A stretch of DNA of 53,646 nt. Origin: Myxococcales bacterium (GTDB lineage Bacteria > Myxococcota_A > Polyangia > Polyangiales > Ga0077539). Numbering within the stretch: the first letter of the stretch is position 1; every line of letters begins with the position of its first letter. Where the stretch lies: assembly GCA_030652255.1 (NCBI GenBank), contig JAUSAZ010000079.1:1-53646 (forward strand). Reading direction: 5' to 3'. The notes under the pieces were generated by a model that saw only the letters and a list, made by a program, of their open reading frames with translations, did no database searches and was not told where the DNA came from. The translations under genes were made by a program, and so were the position numbers. Below are positions 43,643-52,127 of the stretch, piece by piece.

Positions 43643-46067
43643 GGGCCTCGTCGGTCGATAGGATGGCGCCGCGCTTCGACCAGAACTGCACCGGCACCAG
43701 GGCCGCCAGCCGCTCGAGCTCCGCCGGGTCGACGCGGGGCGCCCGGACGCCGGTGAGCGCGAGCAGCGCGAGCACCTGGAGGCCCGCCGCGGGGACGGGG
43801 CACCGCAGCGCCTCGGCGGTGAGCAGCTCGATCTCGTCGGCGCGCGCCTCCTCGCCGCACGCGAAGGCCAGCGCGCGCGCCATGTCCGGGGCCCAGCGGC
43901 GGCCCACGGTGGTCCAGCGCCGGAAGGCCTCGGTCGCCAGCGCGCGCCCGGTCTCGTGGTCGCCCGCGCGCCAGGCGAAGGCCGCCTCGGTCATCGCCAC
44001 CAGCGCGAAGAGGTTGCCCACGCCCGCGGCCTTCACCGCGCACACGAAGCCCTCGTCGGGCTGCGCGTCGCGCTCCAGGCGGTAGAGGGCCGCGCGCTCG
44101 ATCCAGCCCGCGCGGGCCTCGAGGTAGGGCAGCCGCGACGCCGCCGCGACCGCGCTGGCGGCGGTGGCGAGGCTGAGCGCGCGCTCGGGCAGCCAGGCCT
44201 CCAGCAGCGCCGAGGCCGCGGAGAGCAGCGAGGTGAGCCGGGCGGCGGGCCGGGACTCCATCGCCGCCGCGGCGAGGTGACGGTCCGAGGCCTCGACGTA
44301 GCGGCCGGCGCGGTAGAGGGTCCAGGCCTCCCAGTCGGCGAAGGCCGCGTGGTCGCGCGGGTCGCGGGAGGCCATGGCCCAGGGGCGCAGCGCCTCGACG
44401 GTGTCGCGCTCGCGCTCCAGCGGGCCGAGTCGCGCGGCCTGCGCGCGCACCGTGTGGCGCCAGCGCTCCAGGGCGGGCTCGTCGAAGGCGGGGATGGCCG
44501 ACGCATCGGCGAAGGCGCGCGCGGGCGAGCAGTTGATGGCCAGCGCCGCGCGGAGCAGGAGCGCGAGGTCGGTGAAGCGCCCGAAGTCCTGCGCGCGGTC
44601 GAGCTCGTGCAGGGCGCGGTCGATGGCGATGGGGGTGCCGTCGACGAGGGCGAGCTCGGACCAGAGCGCGAAGGCCTCGCGCAGCACCGGCCTCCGCACC
44701 GGCTCGCCCACGCGCCGCGCGGTGAGCCACGCCTCGGCGAGGGCGGCGAGCCCGGCGCCCGGCTGACCCTCGTCGAGGGCGGTGCGCGCGACCGCCACGG
44801 CCTCCGCGACCACCTCGGTGATCGCGTCGTCGTGGCTCGCGGGCAGCGCGAACACCAGGTGACCGAGGCGCCCCGGGGAGCCCGGGCGCAGCGCCGCGGC
44901 GGCGGCCGCGTGGGCGCGGGCGAGGGCGCGCGGGTCGGGCTCGGCGGCCTCCGGGGCACGCGCGCGCGGCACGGGCTGCGCGAGGCGGTCGACGGCGGCG
45001 CGGGTGAGCACCACGGCGTCGCCGTCGCGGCGCGCGAGGCCCACCCGCACCCAGGCGTCGATCTCGGCGCGCACCCTCGAGCGGTCGCCGTGGGTCCGCG
45101 CCCAGAGCACGGCGGCGCCGTCCTCCGGGACGTGGAAGATCCGGTCGGGGCCCACGATCATGGCGCGCAGCTCGTCGAGGCTCCAGGGCGGCCCTGGCAG
45201 CGCGGAGAGCTGGTCGGTCTGCGAGGGGCGACCGTCGAGCCGGGCGAGGGCCTCGCTGGCGTCGCGCGGGCGCCGCGCGGGGTCTCGGTGCAGCATCGCG
45301 TCGACGAGCTGCTGCACCGCCGCCGGGGCGTCCGGCGCGAGCAAGGCCAGCGGGGGCGCGTCCTGCTGGCAGCGCATGGCCATGAGCTCGTCGGGGTCAT
45401 CGGACTCGAAGGGGAGGCGGCCGGTGAGGGCCTCGAAGAGCACGCTGCCGAGGGCGTAGAGGTCCGTCGCGGAGCTCACCGGGGCGCCGTCGACCTGCTC
45501 CGGGGCCATGTACGCGGGCGTGCCCGAGCGGGCCCCGCGGCGCGACTCGTCGTCGAGGCCGCTCCACGCGACGCCGAAGTCGAGGAGGGTGGGGCGCCCC
45601 TCGTCGACGAGCACGTTGGTGGGGGTGATGTCCTGGTGCACCACGCCGACGGCGTGCACCCCCGCGAGGATCTCCAGCAGCGCGCGGGTGGTCTCTGCGA
45701 TGTCCGCCCAGGCGGCCGGGATCGGTCGCCCCGGGAAGCTCTTGCCCCGCACGAGCTCCATCACGAGGAAGGCGTCGCCGCCGTGGGTGCCCTCGTCGAG
45801 GAAGCGCACCACCCCGGGCAGCTGCACCGCGCGCAGTGCGGCGACCTCGCGGCGCGCCTGCGGCCCCACGGGGCACCCCGACGGCTCCATGATCTTCACG
45901 GCGACGAGGTCGTCGGTGAGGTGGTCGCGGGCGCACCACACCTCGCCGTGGCCGCCGCGTCCGACGAGCGAGAGCAGTGAGTACCGCCCCCCGAGACGGC
46001 GGGGAGCCGGGTCCGCGTTGGCCATCATCGTGGGGTCTGCTCCGCTCACGTCTCCGGGGGCGCCCAT
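43620..46067 (-). CDS. Ser/Thr protein kinase with long helical C-terminal region, non-RD
   Basis: Up to 815 residues; ATG at 46028 or 46025 are alternative starts. The kinase domain has a glycine loop GRGGHGEV (36-43), Lys58 in VAVKIM, and DFG (163-165), but the catalytic loop reads HQDITPTN (144-151). The usual Arg before Asp is Gln and the usual Lys two places after Asp is Thr. Ile/Thr in this place occurs in some bacterial kinases, so activity remains possible but is unproven. After about 275 residues the rest is helical, with TPR-like repeats (about 330-800) and no membrane segment. It is probably a cytoplasmic regulator. Confidence 0.88.
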   Translation of the reverse strand: MGAPGDVSGADPTMMANADPAPRRLGGRYSLLSLVGRGGHGEVWCARDHLTDDLVAVKIMEPSGCPVGPQARREVAALRAVQLPGVVRFLDEGTHGGDAFLVMELVRGKSFPGRPIPAAWADIAETTRALLEILAGVHAVGVVHQDITPTNVLVDEGRPTLLDFGVAWSGLDDESRRGARSGTPAYMAPEQVDGAPVSSATDLYALGSVLFEALTGRLPFESDDPDELMAMRCQQDAPPLALLAPDAPAAVQQLVDAMLHRDPARRPRDASEALARLDGRPSQTDQLSALPGPPWSLDELRAMIVGPDRIFHVPEDGAAVLWARTHGDRSRVRAEIDAWVRVGLARRDGDAVVLTRAAVDRLAQPVPRARAPEAAEPDPRALARAHAAAAAALRPGSPGRLGHLVFALPASHDDAITEVVAEAVAVARTALDEGQPGAGLAALAEAWLTARRVGEPVRRPVLREAFALWSELALVDGTPIAIDRALHELDRAQDFGRFTDLALLLRAALAINCSPARAFADASAIPAFDEPALERWRHTVRAQAARLGPLERERDTVEALRPWAMASRDPRDHAAFADWEAWTLYRAGRYVEASDRHLAAAAMESRPAARLTSLLSAASALLEAWLPERALSLATAASAVAAASRLPYLEARAGWIERAALYRLERDAQPDEGFVCAVKAAGVGNLFALVAMTEAAFAWRAGDHETGRALATEAFRRWTTVGRRWAPDMARALAFACGEEARADEIELLTAEALRCPVPAAGLQVLALLALTGVRAPRVDPAELERLAALVPVQFWSKRGAILSTDEALTILRAR

Positions 46068-46091
46068 CGTCGAACCCCGCGATGATGCTTG

Positions 46092-46408
46092 TCAATCGCG
46101 GAGTGGGCCAAGGGAGGGGGAGCTACTCCTGCTCGCAGCGGGGGCCGGCTTCTCACCGCCGATGGGCTTGTAGCAGGGGAGCCCCAGGTCGTCGGTGCAG
46201 CGGTGGTCGATGCCGCACACGACCAGGTGGGTCGCGTGCACCTCATGTCCGAACTCCAGGGCGTCGCGCAGTCGGCCGTCGGGCACCACCTGCTCGTAGC
46301 TCCCCCGCTCCGCGCGATCGAAGCACCGACTACGACGGCGTAACCCAGCGAGGCGAAGCACTCGAGCGCGGCCTACTCGACGACGGACTCGGCGAACGAC
46401 TGGCTCAT
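46092..46408 (-). pseudogene. 5' remnant of a type I restriction endonuclease R-subunit gene (hsdR)
   Basis: The ATG at 46408 overlaps the stop of rhuM in ATGA, the normal coupling in such operons. Translation gives MSQSFAESVVE, an amber TAG where HsdR proteins have Gln, then AALECFASLGYAVVVGASIA. After a frameshift the match continues with AERGSYEQVVPDGRLRDAL. Together this matches the HsdR N-terminal consensus (F.ES.VE.AAL..L.SLGY.V..G..IA..E...ER..Y..VVL..RLRDAL) from memory of the family. Downstream the frame diverges into an unrelated Cys/His-bearing stretch ending at 46092. The helicase and nuclease domains are absent. The gene is dead by stop codon, frameshift and truncation. Confidence 0.7.
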
Positions 46409-47481
46409 GGCTTCTTGCCTCTAGCGGGTCCTCGGGGCTTCGTCTGGCGACGCGCGACGTCGAGCTGGCGGGCGCCCCGCACCGCCGCTTCGAAGTCGGC
46501 CTCGACCCGCGACGGCAGCGAACGGCGCTGCGCGTCGAAGACGGCGTACTCGCGCTCGGCCTTCGCGACCGCGGTGTCGTGGGACACTGTGCCCGCGTGG
46601 GTGAGGATCTCCCGGTCCGACAGGCGCAGGAAGTCGTCGAGCTTCGAGATCCAGTCCGCCATGTGCATCGGTCGGCGGTTGAAGGCCTGAAGCTCCGCGA
46701 ACTCCAGGTACGCGTTGACGATGCGGTTGAGCGCCTCGATCTCGTCGGCCGCGAGGTAGTTCTTGGCGATCGACACGTCGGTCTTGCGCGGCGCGTCGCC
46801 CGTCCACGAGGTCAGCCCCATGTTGGGTTCAGTCGCGTCGGCGCGGGCGGCGATCACCTCCGCGGCCGTTCGTCCGTGCGCGGCCCAGTGCATCTTGTTC
46901 TGCACCCGCTTGAAGAAGAGCTGCGAAGCCTCGTCGCGCGGGTCGTAGTCGATGCTCGTCGCGTAGATCTCCAGCACCTTCTTGTAGAACACCCGCTCCG
47001 ACGAGCGGATGTCGCGGATGCGCCCGAGGAGCTCGTCGAAGTAGTCGACCTGCCCGGGGCCGGGTGGGTTCTTGAGGCGCTCGTCGTCGAGGGTGAAGCC
47101 CTTGACCACGAGCTCCTCCAGCCGCGCCGTCGCCCACTGCCGGAAGCGCGTGCCCTGGGTCGAGCGCACGCGGTACCCGACCGCCAGGATCGCCGGGAGC
47201 GCGTAGTGTTTGAGCGTGCGCCGAACCGTCCGGCTGCCCTCCTGTCGAACCTGTAAGTAGTCCTTACAGGTTGCCGCCTCGTCGAGCTCGCGCTCGGCGT
47301 AGATCGCGGCGAGGTGCATCGTGATGTTCTGCGGCGTCGTCTGGAAGAGCTCGGCGATCGCCGCCTGGGTGAGCCAGACGGTCCCGTCGGCGAGGCGGGC
47401 CTGGATGCGCGTGACACCGTCGTCGCCCGCGTAGAGGAGGAGCTCACTCGGGGGAGGGGGGACGTCGGTGGGGTCGGTCAC
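46405..47481 (-). CDS. RhuM (virulence RhuM) family protein
   Basis: 358 residues from a GTG start. RhuM proteins are DNA-binding-like accessory proteins often found inside type I restriction-modification operons. The conserved N-terminal block is clear: VTRIQARLADGTVWLTQAAIAELFQTTPQNITMHL (a winged-helix-like region), then SRTVRRTLKHYALPAILAVGYRVRSTQGTRFRQWAT, VVKGFTLDDERLKNP, and the C-terminal KNYLAADEIEALNRIVNAYLEFAELQA. The gene is intact. It is followed by the hsdR remnant with a 4-nt overlap; hsdM and hsdS are not in the window. Its function is unknown. Confidence 0.9.
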   Translation of the reverse strand: MTDPTDVPPPPSELLLYAGDDGVTRIQARLADGTVWLTQAAIAELFQTTPQNITMHLAAIYAERELDEAATCKDYLQVRQEGSRTVRRTLKHYALPAILAVGYRVRSTQGTRFRQWATARLEELVVKGFTLDDERLKNPPGPGQVDYFDELLGRIRDIRSSERVFYKKVLEIYATSIDYDPRDEASQLFFKRVQNKMHWAAHGRTAAEVIAARADATEPNMGLTSWTGDAPRKTDVSIAKNYLAADEIEALNRIVNAYLEFAELQAFNRRPMHMADWISKLDDFLRLSDREILTHAGTVSHDTAVAKAEREYAVFDAQRRSLPSRVEADFEAAVRGARQLDVARRQTKPRGPARGKKP

Positions 47482-47660
47482 AGGGCCGCTCCCGCGAAGC
47501 GGAATGCGTCGGAGCAGAGCGGGATGCGCGCGGCGGGCGCTTCGCTGCCAGCCGCAGTCAGCGCTGGCACGGTACTGTCCGGCCTGCCTATTGCGGGGCG
47601 GCCCCGTGTCTTCGACTCCGTCTCGGTGTTCCCCATTGACGCTCGCTTTCTCGGCGGCAT
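47478..47660 (-). CDS. possible 60-residue protein upstream of rhuM
   Basis: A short basic frame (start at 47660 or 47636) with an AT-hook-like TRGRPAIGR. Its TGA overlaps the GTG start of rhuM as GTGA, which suggests translational coupling. There is no family match. It could be the tail of a lost upstream gene of the restriction locus or chance coding in GC-rich DNA. Confidence 0.3.
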   Translation of the reverse strand: MPPRKRASMGNTETESKTRGRPAIGRPDSTVPALTAAGSEAPAARIPLCSDAFRFAGAAL

Positions 47661-47808
47661 CTATGCACCGCGACGGGGCTCGGACTCAACGGCGCTCTGC
47701 CGTGTCCGCGCTCCTCTCGACACCATCCGGGCGGTCGCACGCGGAGAGACGACTGGGCCCGAGGAGCGAGAACGCGCCTCGATGCGCTGGGATGCAGGCA
47801 GCCTGCCG

Positions 47809-49053
47809 CTATCGGCAGGTCGTGCCGGTGCGGGCCCGGTTGCAGCAGGTCTCGTCGTTTGGCGACCACCCGCCCGGGCGGACACAACACCGGCCGTCGT
47901 TGCACGGCACGCCGTAGCAGCAGTCCGCGAGCGACCTGCACGCGCTCTGCGCGAGGACGCAGCACAGGGTGTTGCTGCCGCTGTAGGCGGTCTGCTCGCA
48001 GGTCTCGCCACCCTGGCAGCAGGCGGGGGCGGCCCCGCCGCGGGTGCACCGGGACAGGTGGGCGATCGTGCAGGGGGTGATGCACGCGCCGGCGGTGCAC
48101 ACCTGTCCGGCAGCACAGGCCCGGCCGCAGGTGCCGCAGTGGGCGGTGCTGGTCTGCGTGTCGACGCAGGCGCCGGGGCACACCGTCTGCCCGGCCGCGC
48201 AGAGCACACAGGCCCCCGCGACGCAGGCGCGCCCCGCCGCACACGGGGCACCACAGGCGCCGCAGTTTGCGGCGTCGGAGGCGAGCGGCGACTCGCACCC
48301 GTTGCCCGCCGCACGGTCACAGTCGCCGAAGCCCGCGAAGCACCCGCGGACGGCGCAGATCCCCGCCGCGCAGGTCCCGGCGGCGTTCGCGGGCCTGCAC
48401 TCACAGCCGTTGGCCACGTTGCCGTCGCAGTCGGCGTAGCCGTCGACGCAGGTCCCGACGCCGCACGAGCCGCCCACGCAGGCGGGCGTAGCGTTCGGAG
48501 GCGCGGAGCAGGAGACGCCGCAGCAATTGCCGATCGTCGTGCTCACACACCCGGCCGGCAGCACGTCCATCCCCGTGCCGCCGCTGTCGACCCGCGATCC
48601 CGTGTCGACCTGCGATCCCGTGTCGACCGCCCCGGTGTCTGGCGGGCCGACGTCCGCGGTCCCCGTGTCGATCGGCCCGATCTCCGTCGCGGGCACGTCC
48701 GAGGGTCCGACGTCGAGGTCGGGGGCGCCGAGGTCCGCCGCGCCGAGGTCCGCCGCGCCGAGGTCGGTGGTCCCGGCCTCGGGCATCGCAGCACCAGCGT
48801 CGGGGGCGTCGACCGAGCCGACATCCACCACGCCGGCGTCGCCGCACTGGCACGGCCCGAAGGTCCGATCCGCCGCGCAGACCTGCACGCCGCTCGCAGC
48901 GCCCGGACACCCGCACGTCGCCTGCGCGCCCGGCACGCAACCCGATGGAGGCAGCGGCACCGGGTCCGTCGGACAGCCCACCAGCAGCGCGGCTGCGACC
49001 GCCAGCAACCCCGCCAATCGGCCTGTGTGCATGCGCTTCGGTGTCTCTCTCAT
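47809..49053 (-). CDS. Cys-rich lipoprotein (MXAN_6577-like/Stig1-like modules)
   Basis: About 414 residues from ATG at 49053 (ATG at 49032 is an alternative). The lipobox LLVGC follows a clean signal peptide. A first Cys cluster (SGCVPGAQATCGCPG..GPCQCGD) is followed by a long Asp/Gly/Val/Thr linker with repeats such as TDLGAADLGAADLGAPDLD and DTGSQVDTGSRVDSG. The C-terminal 230 residues contain many CxxGxCxxGxC units, including NCGACGAPCAAGRACVAGAC and HCGTCGRACAAGQVCTAGAC, the signature of myxobacterial Cys-rich surface proteins. The first cluster resembles that of the glycine-rich lipoprotein at 49689. The two genes are divergent and could be paralogs. Confidence 0.8.
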   Translation of the reverse strand: MRETPKRMHTGRLAGLLAVAAALLVGCPTDPVPLPPSGCVPGAQATCGCPGAASGVQVCAADRTFGPCQCGDAGVVDVGSVDAPDAGAAMPEAGTTDLGAADLGAADLGAPDLDVGPSDVPATEIGPIDTGTADVGPPDTGAVDTGSQVDTGSRVDSGGTGMDVLPAGCVSTTIGNCCGVSCSAPPNATPACVGGSCGVGTCVDGYADCDGNVANGCECRPANAAGTCAAGICAVRGCFAGFGDCDRAAGNGCESPLASDAANCGACGAPCAAGRACVAGACVLCAAGQTVCPGACVDTQTSTAHCGTCGRACAAGQVCTAGACITPCTIAHLSRCTRGGAAPACCQGGETCEQTAYSGSNTLCCVLAQSACRSLADCCYGVPCNDGRCCVRPGGWSPNDETCCNRARTGTTCR

Positions 49054-49688
49054 ATGTGCATCCCCGCCTTCGTGGTCACCGGGCGCACCTCGATGGGACT
49101 CCCCTTCGGGCCGCGCGCTCGACGCCACGCTACGCCGATCCATGAACCGACGTCACGGGTTGGACAGGCCACCGCCCGAGCTGGCGCGGTCCCCCCGCGT
49201 CACCCCTTCGCCGCCACCGTCACCACCCACGCCCGCTTGTCGCGCCGCTCCTGTGGGGATGTCGAAGTTCTGATCAGCGCGCAGGCACACAAACTCGCGG
49301 AACCACACAACTGACATGAACACGCCTCGCCGACTGATCGCTCGCAGATGACGTCACTTCTCCGTGGACTGCTCCGAGTAGGTGTCAGTTCTCGGCGGCA
49401 AGTCCGCCAACAGGTCCGACGGGCGTCGACCATGGGACGCCGCGCGGCGATCGTGCGCGGGCTGGGCGACGAAGGGTTGTGAGAGATGCGGGAGCACCTT
49501 GCCGACGAACATCCCGATCTCCTGCGCGCGTTGCTCACGCCCCGCACCCTGCGCCTGTGACGGTTCACTGCGGCGCGTTGGCCTTGCGGGGCCTGCGTCC
49601 GCTGCGCGCCGCTCTCGGTTCACACGACGGCGCTCGACCTCTCGCCCACGGCTTGACCGAGTCTCGTCAGGGGGCGATCGTCGGCGCC
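49054..49688. other. 635-bp non-coding stretch between divergent lipoprotein genes
   Basis: No convincing gene. ACTGACATGAAC (49310-49321) is repeated in direct orientation at 51033-51044, and GTGTCAG at 49381 resembles its inverse. Short open frames exist on both strands (for example the minus-strand tail near 49200 ending in AWVVTVAAKG), but none has a start, ribosome-binding site or family match. The stretch may hold worn remnants of an insertion sequence, together with the promoters of the two flanking genes. Confidence 0.4.
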
Positions 49689-50936
49689 ATGATGAGATGG
49701 GTGGGCGTTCTGGGCGTGGCTTTGGCGGTCCTCGATGGATGCAGCTCGAACTCCTGCGTCACGGGCGCTTCGGCCCCCTGCGCATGTCCCGATGGGCGGA
49801 GCGGCGCGCAGACGTGCACGGCATCCGGGACGTTCGCGGCCTGCGTTTGCGCGGGCGGCGCAGACGCGGGGGTCGACGCCGGGGCCCCCGCCGACGTGGC
49901 CCAGGTCGACGTCGGCTTCCCCGACGCGGGCGCGCCCGAGGTGGCGGTCGACGCGCCGGTAGCGCCGACCGACGACGGCGTGGCGGACGTGCCGTCGACG
50001 GACGTCCCTGGGTGCGCCGGCGCGACGACCCTGTGCGCGGGCGTGTGCGTGAACACCGCGACGGATTCTGCGAACTGTGGGGGCTGCGGCCACGCGTGCG
50101 AAACCGGCACGTCGTGCGCGTCAGGGACCTGTGTGAGCGGGGTGAGGGGGGAGATGATCTTCCTCAACTCCGGCCCGTTCATCGTGCCCGCGGGCGTCAA
50201 CACGATCAGCGTCGTCGTCGTCGGCGGGGGCGGTTCGGCCTCCACGAACGGCGGGGGCGGGGGCGGGGGCGGACTTTGTTACGCGAACAACATTCCTGTG
50301 TCGCCCGGTCTGATCGTCCCGATCACCGTTGGCCGTGCGGGTGGGGAATCGAGCTACGGCGGGATCGTCACCGCCCGCGGCGGCGGCACCTCTGATTCTA
50401 GTCGGGGGGACTCGCGAGGTGGGAGCGGGGGCGTGGGAACCGTGACGGGAGTCGTGGGGCGCTGCTTCGCGGGCGGCAACGGAGGCGACGTCTTCAGCTC
50501 CGGGGCGGGGGGCGGCGGGGCGGCGGGCTACGCAGGATCGGGCGGTCGCGGTGGCAGTGGTTCGTCGGGCGCGTGTCGGAACGACGCGACGGACGGCGGG
50601 GGCGGAGGCGGTGGCGGCGGCGGTGGGTCGAGTACCATGGGGACGAGCTGCCCCCGCGTCTACGGCGGCGGAGGGGGTGGAGTCGGGCTCTTCGGCAGCG
50701 GCGCAGACGGCGTCGCAGGCATGGACCTCTGCAACGTGTGCGCGCTCGCCGGTGGCGGTGGCGGTGGATCAGGGGGCGGAACGGGCGGTGGGGCGGGCGA
50801 CGCCGGAGTTACGTCCGGGTACGGCGGCCCCTACGGTGGCGGCGCCGGATCTGGCAGCGCCTCCACTCCCGGGGCGCCGGGCGCCGTTCGCATCATCTGG
50901 GGACCGGGCCGATCGTTCCCTAACAACGCGATGTGA
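49689..50936 (+). CDS. glycine-rich-domain lipoprotein
   Basis: About 415 residues; two adjacent ATG codons at 49689 and 49692. The signal sequence ends in VLDGC (Cys18), an atypical lipobox with Asp at -2. A Cys cluster (NSCVTGASAPCACPDG.. CVCAGG) and an Asp/Ala/Val linker follow, then one GCAGATTLCAGVCVN..CGGCGHAC module. From about residue 155 the protein is a glycine-rich domain starting FIVPAGVNTISVVVVGGGG and ending GAPGAVRIIW, the typical frame of the Gly_rich_2-like fold (often seen in phage or surface fibres). More than a third of the residues in this part are Gly, with runs up to ten. It is presumably an extended surface structure. Confidence 0.82.
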   Translation: MMRWVGVLGVALAVLDGCSSNSCVTGASAPCACPDGRSGAQTCTASGTFAACVCAGGADAGVDAGAPADVAQVDVGFPDAGAPEVAVDAPVAPTDDGVADVPSTDVPGCAGATTLCAGVCVNTATDSANCGGCGHACETGTSCASGTCVSGVRGEMIFLNSGPFIVPAGVNTISVVVVGGGGSASTNGGGGGGGGLCYANNIPVSPGLIVPITVGRAGGESSYGGIVTARGGGTSDSSRGDSRGGSGGVGTVTGVVGRCFAGGNGGDVFSSGAGGGGAAGYAGSGGRGGSGSSGACRNDATDGGGGGGGGGGGSSTMGTSCPRVYGGGGGGVGLFGSGADGVAGMDLCNVCALAGGGGGGSGGGTGGGAGDAGVTSGYGGPYGGGAGSGSASTPGAPGAVRIIWGPGRSFPNNAM

Positions 50937-51058
50937 GTTGCGTCATTCGAGGGGCAGCCGCCTGCGGCCCTTGCGATCGGTGCGTTGCCCGCTTGCCCAA
51001 GGCACCCGTTCGCGCGCCGGTCTTTCCGGGCCACTGACATGAACTGTGGGCGCTACTG
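50937..51058. other. short non-coding stretch with IS21-like terminal sequence
   Basis: From 51033 into the 3' end of rtcA the reverse strand reads GGACAGTAACGG, TTCGAGG, TGACAGTAGCGC, then TTCATGTCAGTGG. These spaced (G/T)GACAGTA units resemble the multiple transposase-binding sites at the ends of IS21-family elements. No istA or istB gene is present. The family attribution is from memory of such ends. Confidence 0.35.
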
Positions 51059-52120
51059 TCATCGACCTCGAACCGTTACTGTCCATTGGTTCGAATGGTG
51101 ACTAGAACTCCCGCTCCTCGACAGCTCCCACCCGATCGCCACCGGCAGGAAGCGCTCGATCACCCGCGCGTTGGTCGTCGTGTGCAGCGTCGGCTCCGTC
51201 GTCACGAAGCGCCCTCCACCGCTCAGGGCCATGGGCAGCAGCAGCTGGTCCGCCAGGTGTTCGCCCACCGGAACCTCCGCCGCCATCCACGCCGCCGCCT
51301 CCTGCGCCACGGCCGCGCCCACGGCCTCCGCCGAGCGGCCCTTCTCGCCCACCCGCGCGAACACCTCCGTCGCGTGCTCGCACGCCACCGTCACCAGCAC
51401 CACGTTGCCCGGCCCCTGCTCGCGCGGAAGCACCTCCACCCGCGCCTCCTCCCGCTCCCACCCGAGCACCTCCCGCGCCGCCGCGAGCTCGCGCTTCGCG
51501 ATCCCCTCGGACAGCCCCGCCACGCGCGCCACGACGCTGCGCTCTCGCACCGCGCCGCGCTCCATGAGCTCCACGCGCGCCAGCTCCTTCGCGGGCGCCA
51601 CGGTCATCGTGAAGCGACCGCCGCCCGCCGGGTAGAAGCCCGCCCGCTCGAGCGCGCACGCCACGGTCGGGCCCATCCGGTTGATCACCGGCACGAAGGC
51701 CCGCGCGATGAACTCGTACGGCGGCGCCATCGGGTTGTGCGTGCCGCCCTCGAAGGCCACCGTCGACGGCCCGTCCGCCCGCAGCAGCGCGGGCAGCACG
51801 GTCTGCATCACCAGCGTCGCGCTGCCCGCCGTCCCTACCCGGAAGGTGTACGCCCCCGGCGTCACCGCGCCCGGCGCGAAGAGCACCTCCCGCGAGCCGA
51901 GCTCGGCGCCCTCCACCCGCGCCCCGCTCAGCTCCGCCGCCGCGCGCAGCGCCGTCAGGTGCTGGCGCAGGAGCCCCGGCTTCGCCCGCCCCGCGCGCAC
52001 GTTCACCACGCGCACGGGCGTGCCCGTCACCAGCGAGAGCGAGAGCGACGAGCGCAGCATCTGCCCGCCGCCCTCTCCCTCCGACCCGTCCAGCGTCACC
52101 GTGTTCGCTTCGTCACGCAT
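51059..52120 (-). CDS. rtcA: RNA 3'-terminal phosphate cyclase
   Basis: 353 residues, slightly longer than E. coli RtcA. It converts RNA 3'-phosphate to a 2',3'-cyclic phosphate using ATP through a covalent histidine-AMP. The N-terminal motif DGSEGEGGGQMLRSSLSLS and the family block EGGTHNPMAPPYEF are intact. The catalytic His is in EPTLHTTTNARVIERFLP. The last 20 residues (SSSHHSNQWTVTVRGR) do not look like a normal RtcA end and coincide with the IS21-like sequence. It follows rtcB by 7 nt in the same direction. Confidence 0.95.
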   Translation of the reverse strand: MRDEANTVTLDGSEGEGGGQMLRSSLSLSLVTGTPVRVVNVRAGRAKPGLLRQHLTALRAAAELSGARVEGAELGSREVLFAPGAVTPGAYTFRVGTAGSATLVMQTVLPALLRADGPSTVAFEGGTHNPMAPPYEFIARAFVPVINRMGPTVACALERAGFYPAGGGRFTMTVAPAKELARVELMERGAVRERSVVARVAGLSEGIAKRELAAAREVLGWEREEARVEVLPREQGPGNVVLVTVACEHATEVFARVGEKGRSAEAVGAAVAQEAAAWMAAEVPVGEHLADQLLLPMALSGGGRFVTTEPTLHTTTNARVIERFLPVAIGWELSRSGSSSHHSNQWTVTVRGR

Positions 52121-52127
52121 CGCCCGA

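Noticed and set aside
49354..49623. 89-codon minus-strand frame in the gap before the glycine-rich lipoprotein.
   Set aside because: No ribosome-binding site and no recognisable domain. The composition is that of random GC-rich DNA.
51085..51100. GGTTCGAAT, resembling a tRNA T-loop.
   Set aside because: The neighbouring arms do not fold into a tRNA and the sequence is the 3' end of rtcA.
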